Shown one piece after another: positions 23,555-29,620 of a stretch of 29,620 bases of DNA; position 1 is the first letter of the stretch, and every line of letters starts with the position of its first letter. The notes under the pieces are model-generated. The model was not told the DNA's origin and ran no database searches. It worked only from the letters and a program-made list of their open reading frames with translations. Both the position numbers and the translations under genes were made by a program. Source of the DNA: CAYRPN01 sp964426135 (GTDB taxonomy: Bacteria; Planctomycetota; Phycisphaerae; Phycisphaerales; Phycisphaeraceae); the NCBI GenBank assembly GCA_964426135.1, contig CAYRPN010000068.1, forward strand, positions 1-29,620. Reading direction: 5' to 3'.

Positions 23555-24676
23555 ATGGACCTCTCCCGCTATCACCGTCAAACCCTCCTGCCCGGCTTCG
23601 GCGACGAAGGCCAGCGCAAGCTCCTCGCCTCCAGCGCGCTGATCGTCGGCTGCGGGGCCCTGGGCACCGTCATTGCCAACATGCTGGCCCGCGCCGGCGT
23701 CGGGCACCTGATCATCGCTGACCGCGATTACATCGAGATGACGAATCTCCAGCGACAGGTCCTCTTCGACGAGGACGACGTGCGCAACGCCATTCCCAAG
23801 GCCGAAGCGGCGAAGCAGAAGATCGCCAAGATCAACTCGCAGGTGAAGGTCGACGCCATCGTCGATGACGTGAACCACACGAACATCGAAAAACTCATGC
23901 ACATGGCGGATACCGAAACCGTCGACATCGTGATCGACGGCGTCGACAACTTCGAAACCCGCTTCATCGTCAACGACGCCGCGGTGAAGCATCGCATCCC
24001 GTACGTCTACGGCGGCGCGGTGGGCACGGTGGGCATGTGCTACGCGGTGCTGCCGCACAGTGCGCCGGGCAACGCGGACGAGACGCCGTGGGAACTGGCG
24101 GGCAAGGCCACGCCGTGCCTGCGCTGCATTTTCGAGCAGGCGCCGCCGCCGGGGATGAACCCCACGTGCGACACGGCGGGCGTGCTTGGGCCGGTGGTTT
24201 CGATCATCAGCAACTATCAGGTGGTCGAGGCGCTGAAGATTCTCACGGGCAACTATGCGGCCGTGTCGCCGACGCTGATGTCGATCGATGTCTGGGGCAA
24301 CCGCGTGCAGCAGCTGAAGGTCGCGCGGGCTTATGACGTGGGTGATTGCCAGTGCTGCAAGCACCGCAATTTCGAGTTCCTCGCGGGCAAGCTGTCCAGT
24401 TCCACGACGACGCTGTGCGGACGAAACAGTGTGCAACTCACACATGCACCAGGAGAGCCCGGGGGCAATGGCAACAAGATCAACTTCGACGAGATCGCCG
24501 GCCGCCTGCGGGCGCATGGCGCGGTGACCGCGAACAAGTTCATGCTGCGAGCCGAGGTGACCGACAACGGCGAGCCATACGAGATCACGCTCTTCACCGA
24601 CGGCCGGGCCATTGTGAAAGGCACGAAGGAGCCGCGCGTCGCCAAGAGCATTTATGCGAAGTACGTTGGAGCGTGA
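23555..24676 (+). CDS. ThiF/MoeB-type E1-like adenylyltransferase
   Basis: The ATG at 23555 gives 373 aa; the longer frame reads through a repeat. It has an N-terminal RYHRQTLLPGFG as in MoeB/ThiF, a nucleotide-binding VGCGALGTVIA (about 31-41), DRDYIEMTNLQRQ (about 56-68), zinc-type CLRC (near 188) and CQCC (near 264), and Cys in PTCDTAGVLGP, the position of the family's reactive cysteine. A C-terminal extension contains LCGRN, shared with a subset of stand-alone ThiF homologues; there is no rhodanese domain. E1 enzymes adenylate the C-terminal Gly of ThiS/MoaD carriers. Gene order makes the 96-aa carrier its obvious substrate. It is the last gene of the riboswitch cluster. The sulfur donor is not encoded here. 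Confidence 0.92.
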   Translation: MDLSRYHRQTLLPGFGDEGQRKLLASSALIVGCGALGTVIANMLARAGVGHLIIADRDYIEMTNLQRQVLFDEDDVRNAIPKAEAAKQKIAKINSQVKVDAIVDDVNHTNIEKLMHMADTETVDIVIDGVDNFETRFIVNDAAVKHRIPYVYGGAVGTVGMCYAVLPHSAPGNADETPWELAGKATPCLRCIFEQAPPPGMNPTCDTAGVLGPVVSIISNYQVVEALKILTGNYAAVSPTLMSIDVWGNRVQQLKVARAYDVGDCQCCKHRNFEFLAGKLSSSTTTLCGRNSVQLTHAPGEPGGNGNKINFDEIAGRLRAHGAVTANKFMLRAEVTDNGEPYEITLFTDGRAIVKGTKEPRVAKSIYAKYVGA

Positions 24677-24678
24677 AT

Positions 24679-24740
24679 GGATTTCGGATTTCGGATTGCG
24701 GATTTGGGATCCCGGATTGCGGATTTCGGATCGCGGATTG
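24679..24740. repeat. ATTTCGG tandem repeat
   Basis: GGATTTCGG/GGATTGCGG heptamers begin two nucleotides after the E1 stop codon; this is the unpaired form of the repeat at 23443-23551. Confidence 0.8.
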
Positions 24741-24770
24741 ATTTTTGGAATAATCACATGGTCTCCGCCG

Positions 24771-24795
24771 TTTAGCCGTCGAGCTTTGCTCGACG
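24771..24795 (+). repeat. TTTAGC-headed hairpin
   Basis: TTTAGC followed by CGTCGAGC/TTT/GCTCGACG: a perfect 8-bp stem with a sequence quite unlike the GC-only stems of other family members, but the same head and loop design. Confidence 0.75.
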
Positions 24796-24867
24796 CGAAC
24801 CCGCCGCCGCCGCGCTCCATGTGCGTCGCGCGAATGAATAACCTTTTTTCACCTGAATCGAGTCCCC

Positions 24868-25356
24868 ATGATCAACCACCTCCTCCACGTCCAAGGCATG
24901 AACCACTGGTACCTCAGCGCACTGGTGAAAGACCTCACCGAGGAGCAGATGGTTGCGCAGCCTGTGAAGGGGCAGACGCTGAATCACGCGGCGTGGGTGC
25001 TGGGGCACCTGGCGACGGGCTGCGACTTTGCGCTGTCGCTGATGGGTCAGAAGCGCGTGTCGCCGGAGAGCTACGACAGTCTCTGCGGCATGAACAGCAA
25101 GCCACAGAACGATCGCAAGCTGTATCCGAGCAAGGCGGATTTGCTGAAGACGGTGGACGCGGGGTACAAGGCGGTGGCGGCGGCGCTGAAGCAGTTTCCG
25201 GCGGCGAAGATGAGCGAGCCGATGGCCAAGGAAATGGCGCACATCTGGCCGACGGTGGGCGACGCGATCGTGTTCATGGTCACCGCCCACGATCCGACGC
25301 ACCTGGGCCAACTCTCCGCGTGGCGGCGGGCGCTGGGGTTGCCGAGCGTGATGTGA
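24868..25356 (+). CDS. DinB-like (DUF664) family protein
   Basis: The protein (162 aa) shows the four-helix DinB/YfiT pattern with the three-histidine metal site: His47 (LGHLATG), His141 and His145 (AHDPTHLGQLSAWR). It has the usual family length. DinB-fold proteins are cytosolic and metal-binding; some are thiol-dependent S-transferases (bacillithiol or mycothiol class), many are uncharacterised. It could be co-transcribed with the sulfur cluster but is separated by 191 nt of repeats. The exact reaction cannot be told from sequence. Confidence 0.85.
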   Translation: MINHLLHVQGMNHWYLSALVKDLTEEQMVAQPVKGQTLNHAAWVLGHLATGCDFALSLMGQKRVSPESYDSLCGMNSKPQNDRKLYPSKADLLKTVDAGYKAVAAALKQFPAAKMSEPMAKEMAHIWPTVGDAIVFMVTAHDPTHLGQLSAWRRALGLPSVM

Positions 25357-25380
25357 AGGCGAGGACGCGCTTCGAACTCT

Positions 25381-25728
25381 TCACGTTGCAGCGGCAAGGA
25401 TGGCCTTTAGCGGAGCGACGAGCGGCGGAAGATCCGTCGTCCTTGTTTCCCAGATGATGCGCAGACTGACCCCGAAATAAACGTGGGCGATGATGTTCCG
25501 CATCGCCCGCATCTTGTCCCATGGAACATGCGGGTGGCTTGCGGTGATCTGCGGCGGGATGTGTCGCGATGCTTCGCCGATGATCTCGAAGTTCCGACAG
25601 ACCGCGTCGATGGTCATGCGTTCGGCTTGAAATTGCTCGAATGTCATGCCATCGGTGTAAGCGAGGATGTTCTCGATGCACTCGAGAATGTCGGAGATGC
25701 GAAGCTTCCAGTCGCGCTTATGCGGCAT
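25381..25728 (-). CDS. HepT-like HEPN ribonuclease toxin (DUF86)
   Basis: The protein (115 aa) is a HEPN-domain DUF86/HepT protein. The catalytic Rx4HxY motif is intact: Arg77, His82, Tyr84 in RNIIAHVY. The helical region before it carries the family pattern VCRNFEIIGEAS. HepT toxins act as RNases; the paired MntA nucleotidyltransferase silences them by adding AMP to the motif tyrosine, or by binding. Its start lies inside the end of the upstream mntA-like gene (11-bp overlap), so translation is coupled. It is convergent with the DinB gene 24 nt away. Confidence 0.9.
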   Translation of the reverse strand: MPHKRDWKLRISDILECIENILAYTDGMTFEQFQAERMTIDAVCRNFEIIGEASRHIPPQITASHPHVPWDKMRAMRNIIAHVYFGVSLRIIWETRTTDLPPLVAPLKAILAAAT

Positions 25729-26017
25729 GCACCATCTCCCGGAAAATCTCCTCCCTCATCTCGCGACGCAGCGCTTCGGGGGTCGCAAGGTCCACCCGGC
25801 AACCAAGAAGGCGCTCGAGCTCGGTCTGGAGATCTATGAACGCAAACATCCCGACACGATGCGAAGGTGCGTAGTCCACCAGAATATCGATATCGCTGTT
25901 CGGCCCCGCCTCATTGCGGGCCACGGAACCGAAGATGGAGATCGTCGCCACGCCGAACCTCTGTTGCAGCGCTGCGAAGTTGGATCGCAGAATGGTGAGG
26001 GCTTCGTCGAGTTTCAT
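25718..26017 (-). CDS. MntA-like minimal nucleotidyltransferase antitoxin
   Basis: The start at 26017 (MKLDEAL) gives 99 aa; an earlier in-frame ATG at 26041 would add 8 residues. It has the minimal nucleotidyltransferase core: GS at 30-31 followed ten residues later by DxD (Asp42, Asp44) in SDIDILVDY, and a third acidic strand VDLATPE. It acts as the antitoxin of the HepT pair, transferring AMP from ATP to the HEPN protein. The gene order (antitoxin first, overlapping toxin) is typical for type VII HepT/MntA modules. Confidence 0.9.
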   Translation of the reverse strand: MKLDEALTILRSNFAALQQRFGVATISIFGSVARNEAGPNSDIDILVDYAPSHRVGMFAFIDLQTELERLLGCRVDLATPEALRREMREEIFREMVHAA

Positions 26018-26139
26018 GGCGGTTGTCCGATCAACCCACACACCAGTATACGCTTGTGTAGTTCGTCCCGGCGGTTCGGGCGTGACCGCGTGCCGGACGT
26101 TTAGGTACTGGCGAACGATTGGCGTCAGCGAACAAAGAG

Positions 26140-26163
26140 CGGGGCAAGCCCCGTCGCTAAACG
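26140..26163 (-). repeat. TTTAGC-headed hairpin
   Basis: On the minus strand: TTTAGC then GACGGGGC-TT-GCCCCG, ending about 10 nt from the stop codon of the Gfo/Idh/MocA gene; it could be read as part of that transcript's 3-prime end in inverse orientation. Confidence 0.7.
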
Positions 26164-26173
26164 GTCTTGCTCG

Positions 26174-27316
26174 TCACGCCCCCAGCATCGTCAACGGATT
26201 CTCCCGGTTCTTCAGCGGGAAACTCACCGGCCCTCCCACGCGATGCGATTCGAACACAGCCGCGATCATCTCCGTGCTGGTGCGGGCTTCGTACACGCTG
26301 GCCTCCGGCTGGCGGTCGTTTTCCACGGCCGCGATCAGGTCCTTCACCGCCGCCACGTTGCCCGCCAGGAGCGAGCCGTCCTTGATCGGCTCCTCCTTGC
26401 CGACGCCCGCGCTCGTCACATCGAGCCACTGCTTGTTGCCGCGCGATGGCGACCAGCTCGGGTCCTCCAGCAGTTTCACGCTGGGCAGGTAGCCCATGAG
26501 CACTTCGAGGACGCCCTTGGAGCCGACGATCTGGATGCCGAAGCGCGACGGGTTGCCGGCCTGCCCGCGCACGGAGTTGAACGTCGCGATGCCGCCGGCG
26601 GTCTGCGAATCGCCGCCCGCCTTGCCGCTGTCGCCCGCCAAACCGTACATCGCGTGCACCTCATCGCCGGCCAGCGGGCCGATGCCCTCAGCCCCGTCCT
26701 TCACATCCGCTTTCGTCACCGGCTTGCCGTTCTGGAAAGCGCGGGCGGAGCACCACGTCGGCTCGCCGCCCAGGTAGTGGATCATGTTGAAGAGATGCGT
26801 GCCCAGCACCCACAGGTCTTCGCCGCCGCCGCGTGTGTCTTCCTTGCCGCGGGCGCGGAACTCCAGCACGCGGCCGATGCGCCCTTCGCGCAATAGCTGT
26901 TTGGCCATCTGGATGCGCGGGCTGTAGCGCGTCTGAAATGCGATGGCGAGCTTCACCTTGTGCTTCTCGCACGCGGCCACGATCGCGTCCGCCTGCTTGA
27001 GGTTCTGGCACATCGGCTTTTCGAGGTACATGTGAATGCCGCGCTGGGCGCACTCGATCACCATCTCCGCGTGCCGATCGAGGAACCGCTGGCAGATGGA
27101 GACGAGCTGCGGCTTCTCTTCGTCGAGCATCTTGCGATAGTCGAGGTAGCCTTTTTTCACGCCGAGCCGTTTGAGCTCCGCCTCCAGGCCTGTCTTGTGA
27201 TCGTCGGCGACGGCGATGATTTCACAGCCGGGCACGAGTTGCCAGACCTTGTCCAGGTCGTGGCCGTAGTTCCCGCGCGTGGTGGAGCCGATGACAGCAA
27301 CGCGATAGTTGGGCAT
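26174..27316 (-). CDS. Gfo/Idh/MocA family oxidoreductase
   Basis: The protein (380 aa) has an N-terminal Rossmann fold (VAVIGSTTRGNYG, about 6-18), the family EKP motif (Glu99-Lys100-Pro101 in YLEKPMC) and the C-terminal alpha/beta domain with GEDLWVLGTHLFNMIHYLGG (about 165-184). Enzymes of this family oxidise or reduce sugars, inositols and glycans using tightly bound NAD(P). They are very abundant in planctomycetes. There is no Tat signal, so it is cytoplasmic. AGAGGAA lies upstream as ribosome site. The substrate cannot be inferred; no sugar genes lie nearby. Confidence 0.92.
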   Translation of the reverse strand: MPNYRVAVIGSTTRGNYGHDLDKVWQLVPGCEIIAVADDHKTGLEAELKRLGVKKGYLDYRKMLDEEKPQLVSICQRFLDRHAEMVIECAQRGIHMYLEKPMCQNLKQADAIVAACEKHKVKLAIAFQTRYSPRIQMAKQLLREGRIGRVLEFRARGKEDTRGGGEDLWVLGTHLFNMIHYLGGEPTWCSARAFQNGKPVTKADVKDGAEGIGPLAGDEVHAMYGLAGDSGKAGGDSQTAGGIATFNSVRGQAGNPSRFGIQIVGSKGVLEVLMGYLPSVKLLEDPSWSPSRGNKQWLDVTSAGVGKEEPIKDGSLLAGNVAAVKDLIAAVENDRQPEASVYEARTSTEMIAAVFESHRVGGPVSFPLKNRENPLTMLGA

Positions 27317-27334
27317 GGCGGTTCCTCTCGTCTA

Positions 27335-27358
27335 TTTAGCCGGCGGGCTCGCCCGCCG
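27335..27358 (+). repeat. TTTAGC-headed hairpin
   Basis: TTTAGC followed by CGGCGGGC/TC/GCCCGCCG. It lies in the upstream region of the Gfo/Idh/MocA gene, opposite strand. Confidence 0.7.
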
Positions 27359-27472
27359 CGGACCATCGTGAACGGATGCCATGATACGGCGCGGAACGCC
27401 GGCGACTAAACTGAACTGCCACCGGATGTACCTGGCGCGTTGATACTTTTACCCACTCCTTATGGCCAGCCT

Positions 27473-27880
27473 ATGCGATTCTTCTGGACATTCCGATCGC
27501 TGCCGGAGTTGAACCACCTGACGGACGAGCAGAAGCAACAGGTGATTCACCGCGCGGTCACCGGCAAAGCACGTCGAGCGCTGGCATACAAAGTCATGGT
27601 TGCCGCGGTCTTCTTCGGCGGCATTTCGGCGACTGTCTTCATTGACTGGGCGGGTGTGGCGATGGGATCCCTGTCGGCAATGTTGTTCGGCACTTGCGTT
27701 GCCGCCCTGACCTTTCAAGTTGAGATGTGGGACATTCGGCTTGCCCTTCGCCTCTTCCTCTTTGAGCACTTTCGCGGCGAGAAACTGCCCGTCTGCCTGC
27801 GCTGCGGTTATGACCTGACCGGCAATGAAACCGACCGCTGCCCCGAGTGCGGGGCGAACATACTGATGCCGAAGAGATAG
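27473..27880 (+). CDS. Small membrane protein with C-terminal zinc ribbon
   Basis: The ATG at 27473 was chosen over a TTG at 27440. The 135-aa protein has two hydrophobic segments (about 39-58 and 60-80) and a C-terminal zinc-ribbon motif CLRCGYDL...RCPECG (about 107-129). Short proteins with a C-x-x-C-G-Y-D-L ... C-P-E-C-G ribbon are very common in planctomycetes and have no known role. It lies between two divergent/convergent genes with repeats on both sides, so it is likely monocistronic. Confidence 0.8.
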   Translation: MRFFWTFRSLPELNHLTDEQKQQVIHRAVTGKARRALAYKVMVAAVFFGGISATVFIDWAGVAMGSLSAMLFGTCVAALTFQVEMWDIRLALRLFLFEHFRGEKLPVCLRCGYDLTGNETDRCPECGANILMPKR

Positions 27881-27979
27881 GATCGCCATAAATCTCGGCT
27901 GTGCCCGACGTGTCTCGCGGTGGCGAGTGCATCGTCTTCATGCAGGCGCGCTGAAGCGATGTGTAAGCCTTTTCTTTTT

Positions 27980-28006
27980 CCCATCCCCGGCGGAGCCGGG
28001 GGCTAA
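27980..28006 (-). repeat. TTAGC-headed hairpin
   Basis: Minus strand: TTAGCCCCCGGC, TCC, GCCGGGG, then ATGGG; the same version as at 22677-22703. It lies 10 nt past the stop of the flavoprotein gene. Confidence 0.75.
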
Positions 28007-28016
28007 CGGGCAGACG

Positions 28017-29270
28017 TCACGCCGTCGCCATCGCCGCCCGCTCCGCACGGAACGCTTCGAGTGGCTCCCACAGGACATCGACCTTGTCATCGAAAAGATC
28101 GCCGATGAGCAGGTCGGTGATGGTGCCTTTGAGGTGGGGGTGCTTCTTGAGGAACCCGCCGAAGCTCAGGCCCTCGTAATAAGCCATGACGAGTCGGCGC
28201 ATGCGGTCCATGCCGCGGTTGAAGTCGGGGCCCCAGCAGCCGAGTTGGGCGGCGGTGGTGTCGCTCTTCGCCAGGGCATCGTTGATGGCGTCGGCGGCGA
28301 GTTGGCCGCTCTTGAGGGCGAGCAGGACGCCGGAGGAATAGAGCGGATCGAGGAACCCGTAGGCATCGCCCACGAGCACCCAGCCGTCGCCGGCGAGCTT
28401 CTTCGAACGGTACGAATACTCGCGCGCCGAGAAAAACGGCGCCGCCTGTTTCGCGTTCCTGATTCGCGGCTGCACGCCGGGGCAGCGCTCCACTTCCTCT
28501 GCATAGATCGCCGCCAGTTCCGTGGTCGTGCGGTCCTTGAACAGGTACTCGTGGCCGGCCACGACACCCACACTGACGATGTTGTTGTGCAGCGGGATGT
28601 ACCAGAACCAGCCCGCCTTGTTCCTGGTCTGCAGCACGACCGTGGCGCCTTCGTCCCGGCCGGTGTCGCGCTGGGCGCCTTCCCAGTAAGTCCACAGGGC
28701 GGATTTCTTCAACTGCGGATCCCACTCGCGCAGGTTGAACTTGCGCATGATCAGCGAATGCTGGCCGCTGGCGTCGACGACGACCTTGGCTCGCACTTTC
28801 TTCCGCGTGCCGTCTTCGAGCATGACTTCGACGCCCACCGCGCGATCACCTTCGAAGAGCACATCCAGCACGCGCGCGCCTTCATGAGCGACGACGCCGT
28901 GATCCCGCGCGTTGTTCAGCATGATCGTGTCGAACTCCTGGCGGTACACCTGCCAGGTCTGCGAACTCTCGTGCGGCTTGTGCTCGACAAAATAGAACGG
29001 CTCCGAAAGCTTGCCGTGCTGCGTCACGAACTGCACGCTGTACTTCTTGACGAAGTGGCTGCCCTTGAGCTTGGGCAGCATGTTGAGGCGTTCGAGCACG
29101 TGGTACGTGCAGGGGATCAGCGACTCGCCGATGTGGAACCGCGGGAAGTGCTCGCGTTCGAAAAGCTGAACGCGGTGGCCTTTCTGGGCGACGAGGGTGG
29201 AGACGGTGGCGCCGGCGGGCCCGCCGCCGATGACGATGACATCGGTTGATTCGCTGATGAGGGGAGCCAT
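28017..29270 (-). CDS. FAD-dependent halogenase-like monooxygenase
   Basis: The protein (417 aa) has a Rossmann GGGPAG at 15-20 for FAD, FPRFHIGESLIP (42-53), and the two motifs that mark flavin-dependent halogenases: WxWxIP (Trp221-Phe-Trp223-Tyr-Ile225-Pro226) and FxxPxxSxG (Phe306, Pro309, Ser312, Gly314). A lysine pair (Lys75-Lys76, in FVKKY) sits near the position of the catalytic lysine in PrnA-type enzymes. Similar proteins are also annotated as geranylgeranyl-reductase-like FAD oxidoreductases, so halogenation is plausible but not proven. AGGAG lies 7 nt before the ATG and a good promoter is upstream. There are no biosynthetic genes beside it; the flavin reductase partner would be elsewhere. 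Confidence 0.85.
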   Translation of the reverse strand: MAPLISESTDVIVIGGGPAGATVSTLVAQKGHRVQLFEREHFPRFHIGESLIPCTYHVLERLNMLPKLKGSHFVKKYSVQFVTQHGKLSEPFYFVEHKPHESSQTWQVYRQEFDTIMLNNARDHGVVAHEGARVLDVLFEGDRAVGVEVMLEDGTRKKVRAKVVVDASGQHSLIMRKFNLREWDPQLKKSALWTYWEGAQRDTGRDEGATVVLQTRNKAGWFWYIPLHNNIVSVGVVAGHEYLFKDRTTTELAAIYAEEVERCPGVQPRIRNAKQAAPFFSAREYSYRSKKLAGDGWVLVGDAYGFLDPLYSSGVLLALKSGQLAADAINDALAKSDTTAAQLGCWGPDFNRGMDRMRRLVMAYYEGLSFGGFLKKHPHLKGTITDLLIGDLFDDKVDVLWEPLEAFRAERAAMATA

Positions 29271-29333
29271 GAGCAGATCTCCTGGTGGATCGAAGTCGCT
29301 GTCGTGCTGCGAATGTCTGAAGCCTGATTAGTA

Positions 29334-29362
29334 AGTATACGTATTAGATTGAAAACCGGCAA
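29334..29362 (-). promoter_or_regulatory. Putative sigma70 promoter of flavoprotein gene
   Basis: On the minus strand TTGCCG (29357-29362) and TATACT (29334-29339) are separated by 17 nt; the region is AT-rich. The leader to the ATG at 29270 would be about 55-60 nt. Confidence 0.6.
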
Positions 29363-29519
29363 ATGATCCTGGGCGAATGAACTGGCGCGCTTTGTCGCAC
29401 CAGGCGGGTGCGGCTCCGATCGATGTGGCTCACCAGGTCGGGCACGCGCTGGTGGTGCCAGGTCTTCCCGGCAGCTTCCGTCGTAGCCGCGCCACTTCGC
29501 CGACATTCCTAGGCGCAAC
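29363..29519. other. Intergenic, no gene seen
   Basis: GC-rich non-coding stretch upstream of the flavoprotein promoter. No convincing reading frame or known motif was found. Confidence 0.5.
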
Positions 29520-29620
29520 GGGTCTGCCAACTTTTCCGGGGCCTTGTTCCCTCTCCCTGACCGCAGGACCAATAGTGTCCGACACGACCGCTATTTTGAA
29601 CCTGACCGCGGGGCCGGCGT
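29520..29620. mobile_element. Left end of a MITE-like element, truncated by window edge
   Basis: GGGTCTGCCAACTTTTCCGGGG then CCCTCTCCCT matches the left terminus of the elements at 1520-1776 and 19043-19256. The sequence after about 29558 diverges, so it is a fragment or is interrupted by another sequence. Confidence 0.5.

Noticed and set aside
23372..24820. 482-aa open frame opposite the E1 gene
   Set aside because: Antisense shadow including translated simple repeats at both ends.
24654..25457. 267-aa frame overlapping the DinB gene
   Set aside because: It starts in a repeat and runs in another frame of a recognisable DinB-like gene.
27927..29249. 440-aa open frame opposite the flavoprotein gene
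   Set aside because: Antisense shadow; the minus-strand protein carries full FAD and halogenase motifs.

Overview
The window looks like chromosomal DNA of a planctomycete. The evidence is two large cytochrome-type proteins of the DUF1549/DUF1553 (PSD1) class, each paired with a Tat-signal DUF1501 protein, a PEP-CTERM protein, a prepilin-like protein, a Gfo/Idh/MocA oxidoreductase, a short zinc-ribbon protein of planctomycete type, and high GC. The PEP-CTERM protein hints at a Phycisphaerae/Tepidisphaerales-like lineage, but that is only inference. Intergenic space is unusually rich in short palindromic and tandem repeats, several of which have entered genes in frame.

Layout. 308-1399 (-): aldo/keto-reductase-fold protein lacking two catalytic residues. 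1906-3084 (+): PEP-CTERM protein. 3268-4596 (+): prepilin-like protein whose leader is expanded by a duplicated 231-bp repeat. 4986-10122 (+): compact PSD1 - Uma2 - DUF1501 cluster. 10225-11280 (+): YwqG/DUF1963 protein. 11319-16521 (-): second PSD1 - DUF1501 pair. 17109-18182 (+): secreted NHL propeller. 18453-18965 (-): small lipoprotein. 19341-20893 (+): rpsL and rpsG with a DUF29 gene between them. 21024-24676 (+): promoter, SAM-I riboswitch and terminator, followed by a threonine-synthase-like PLP enzyme, a ThiS/MoaD-type sulfur carrier, a free-standing NIL-domain protein and a ThiF/MoeB-type E1 enzyme. 24868-25356 (+): DinB-like protein. 25381-26017 (-): HepT/MntA-type toxin-antitoxin pair. 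26174-27316 (-): Gfo/Idh/MocA oxidoreductase. 27473-27880 (+): small membrane zinc-ribbon protein. 28017-29270 (-): flavoprotein carrying both signature motifs of flavin-dependent halogenases.

The most interesting system is the SAM-riboswitch cluster. Its aptamer, antiterminator and terminator pairings can all be read from the sequence. A cluster switched off by SAM that holds a PLP enzyme, a Gly-Gly-ended sulfur carrier, an E1 activating enzyme and a NIL protein suggests protein-thiocarboxylate-dependent sulfur insertion into homocysteine (or cysteine). The PLP enzyme is threonine-synthase-like rather than MetY, which makes it distinct from the known Wolinella HcyS/HcyF/HcyD/MetY system.

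The second theme is a repeat ecosystem: (i) inverted-repeat MITE-like elements with GGGTCTGCC-type ends and apparent target duplications; (ii) a TTTAGC-headed hairpin family whose stems differ in sequence but stay paired; (iii) GGGGTGA, GGGACGAA and ATTTCGG simple-unit repeats that occur both between genes and as translated low-complexity insertions, including at the same loop of both PSD1 paralogues; (iv) tandem arrays of 7-, 16-, 20- and 25-nt units. No rRNA, tRNA, transposase or CRISPR array was seen.
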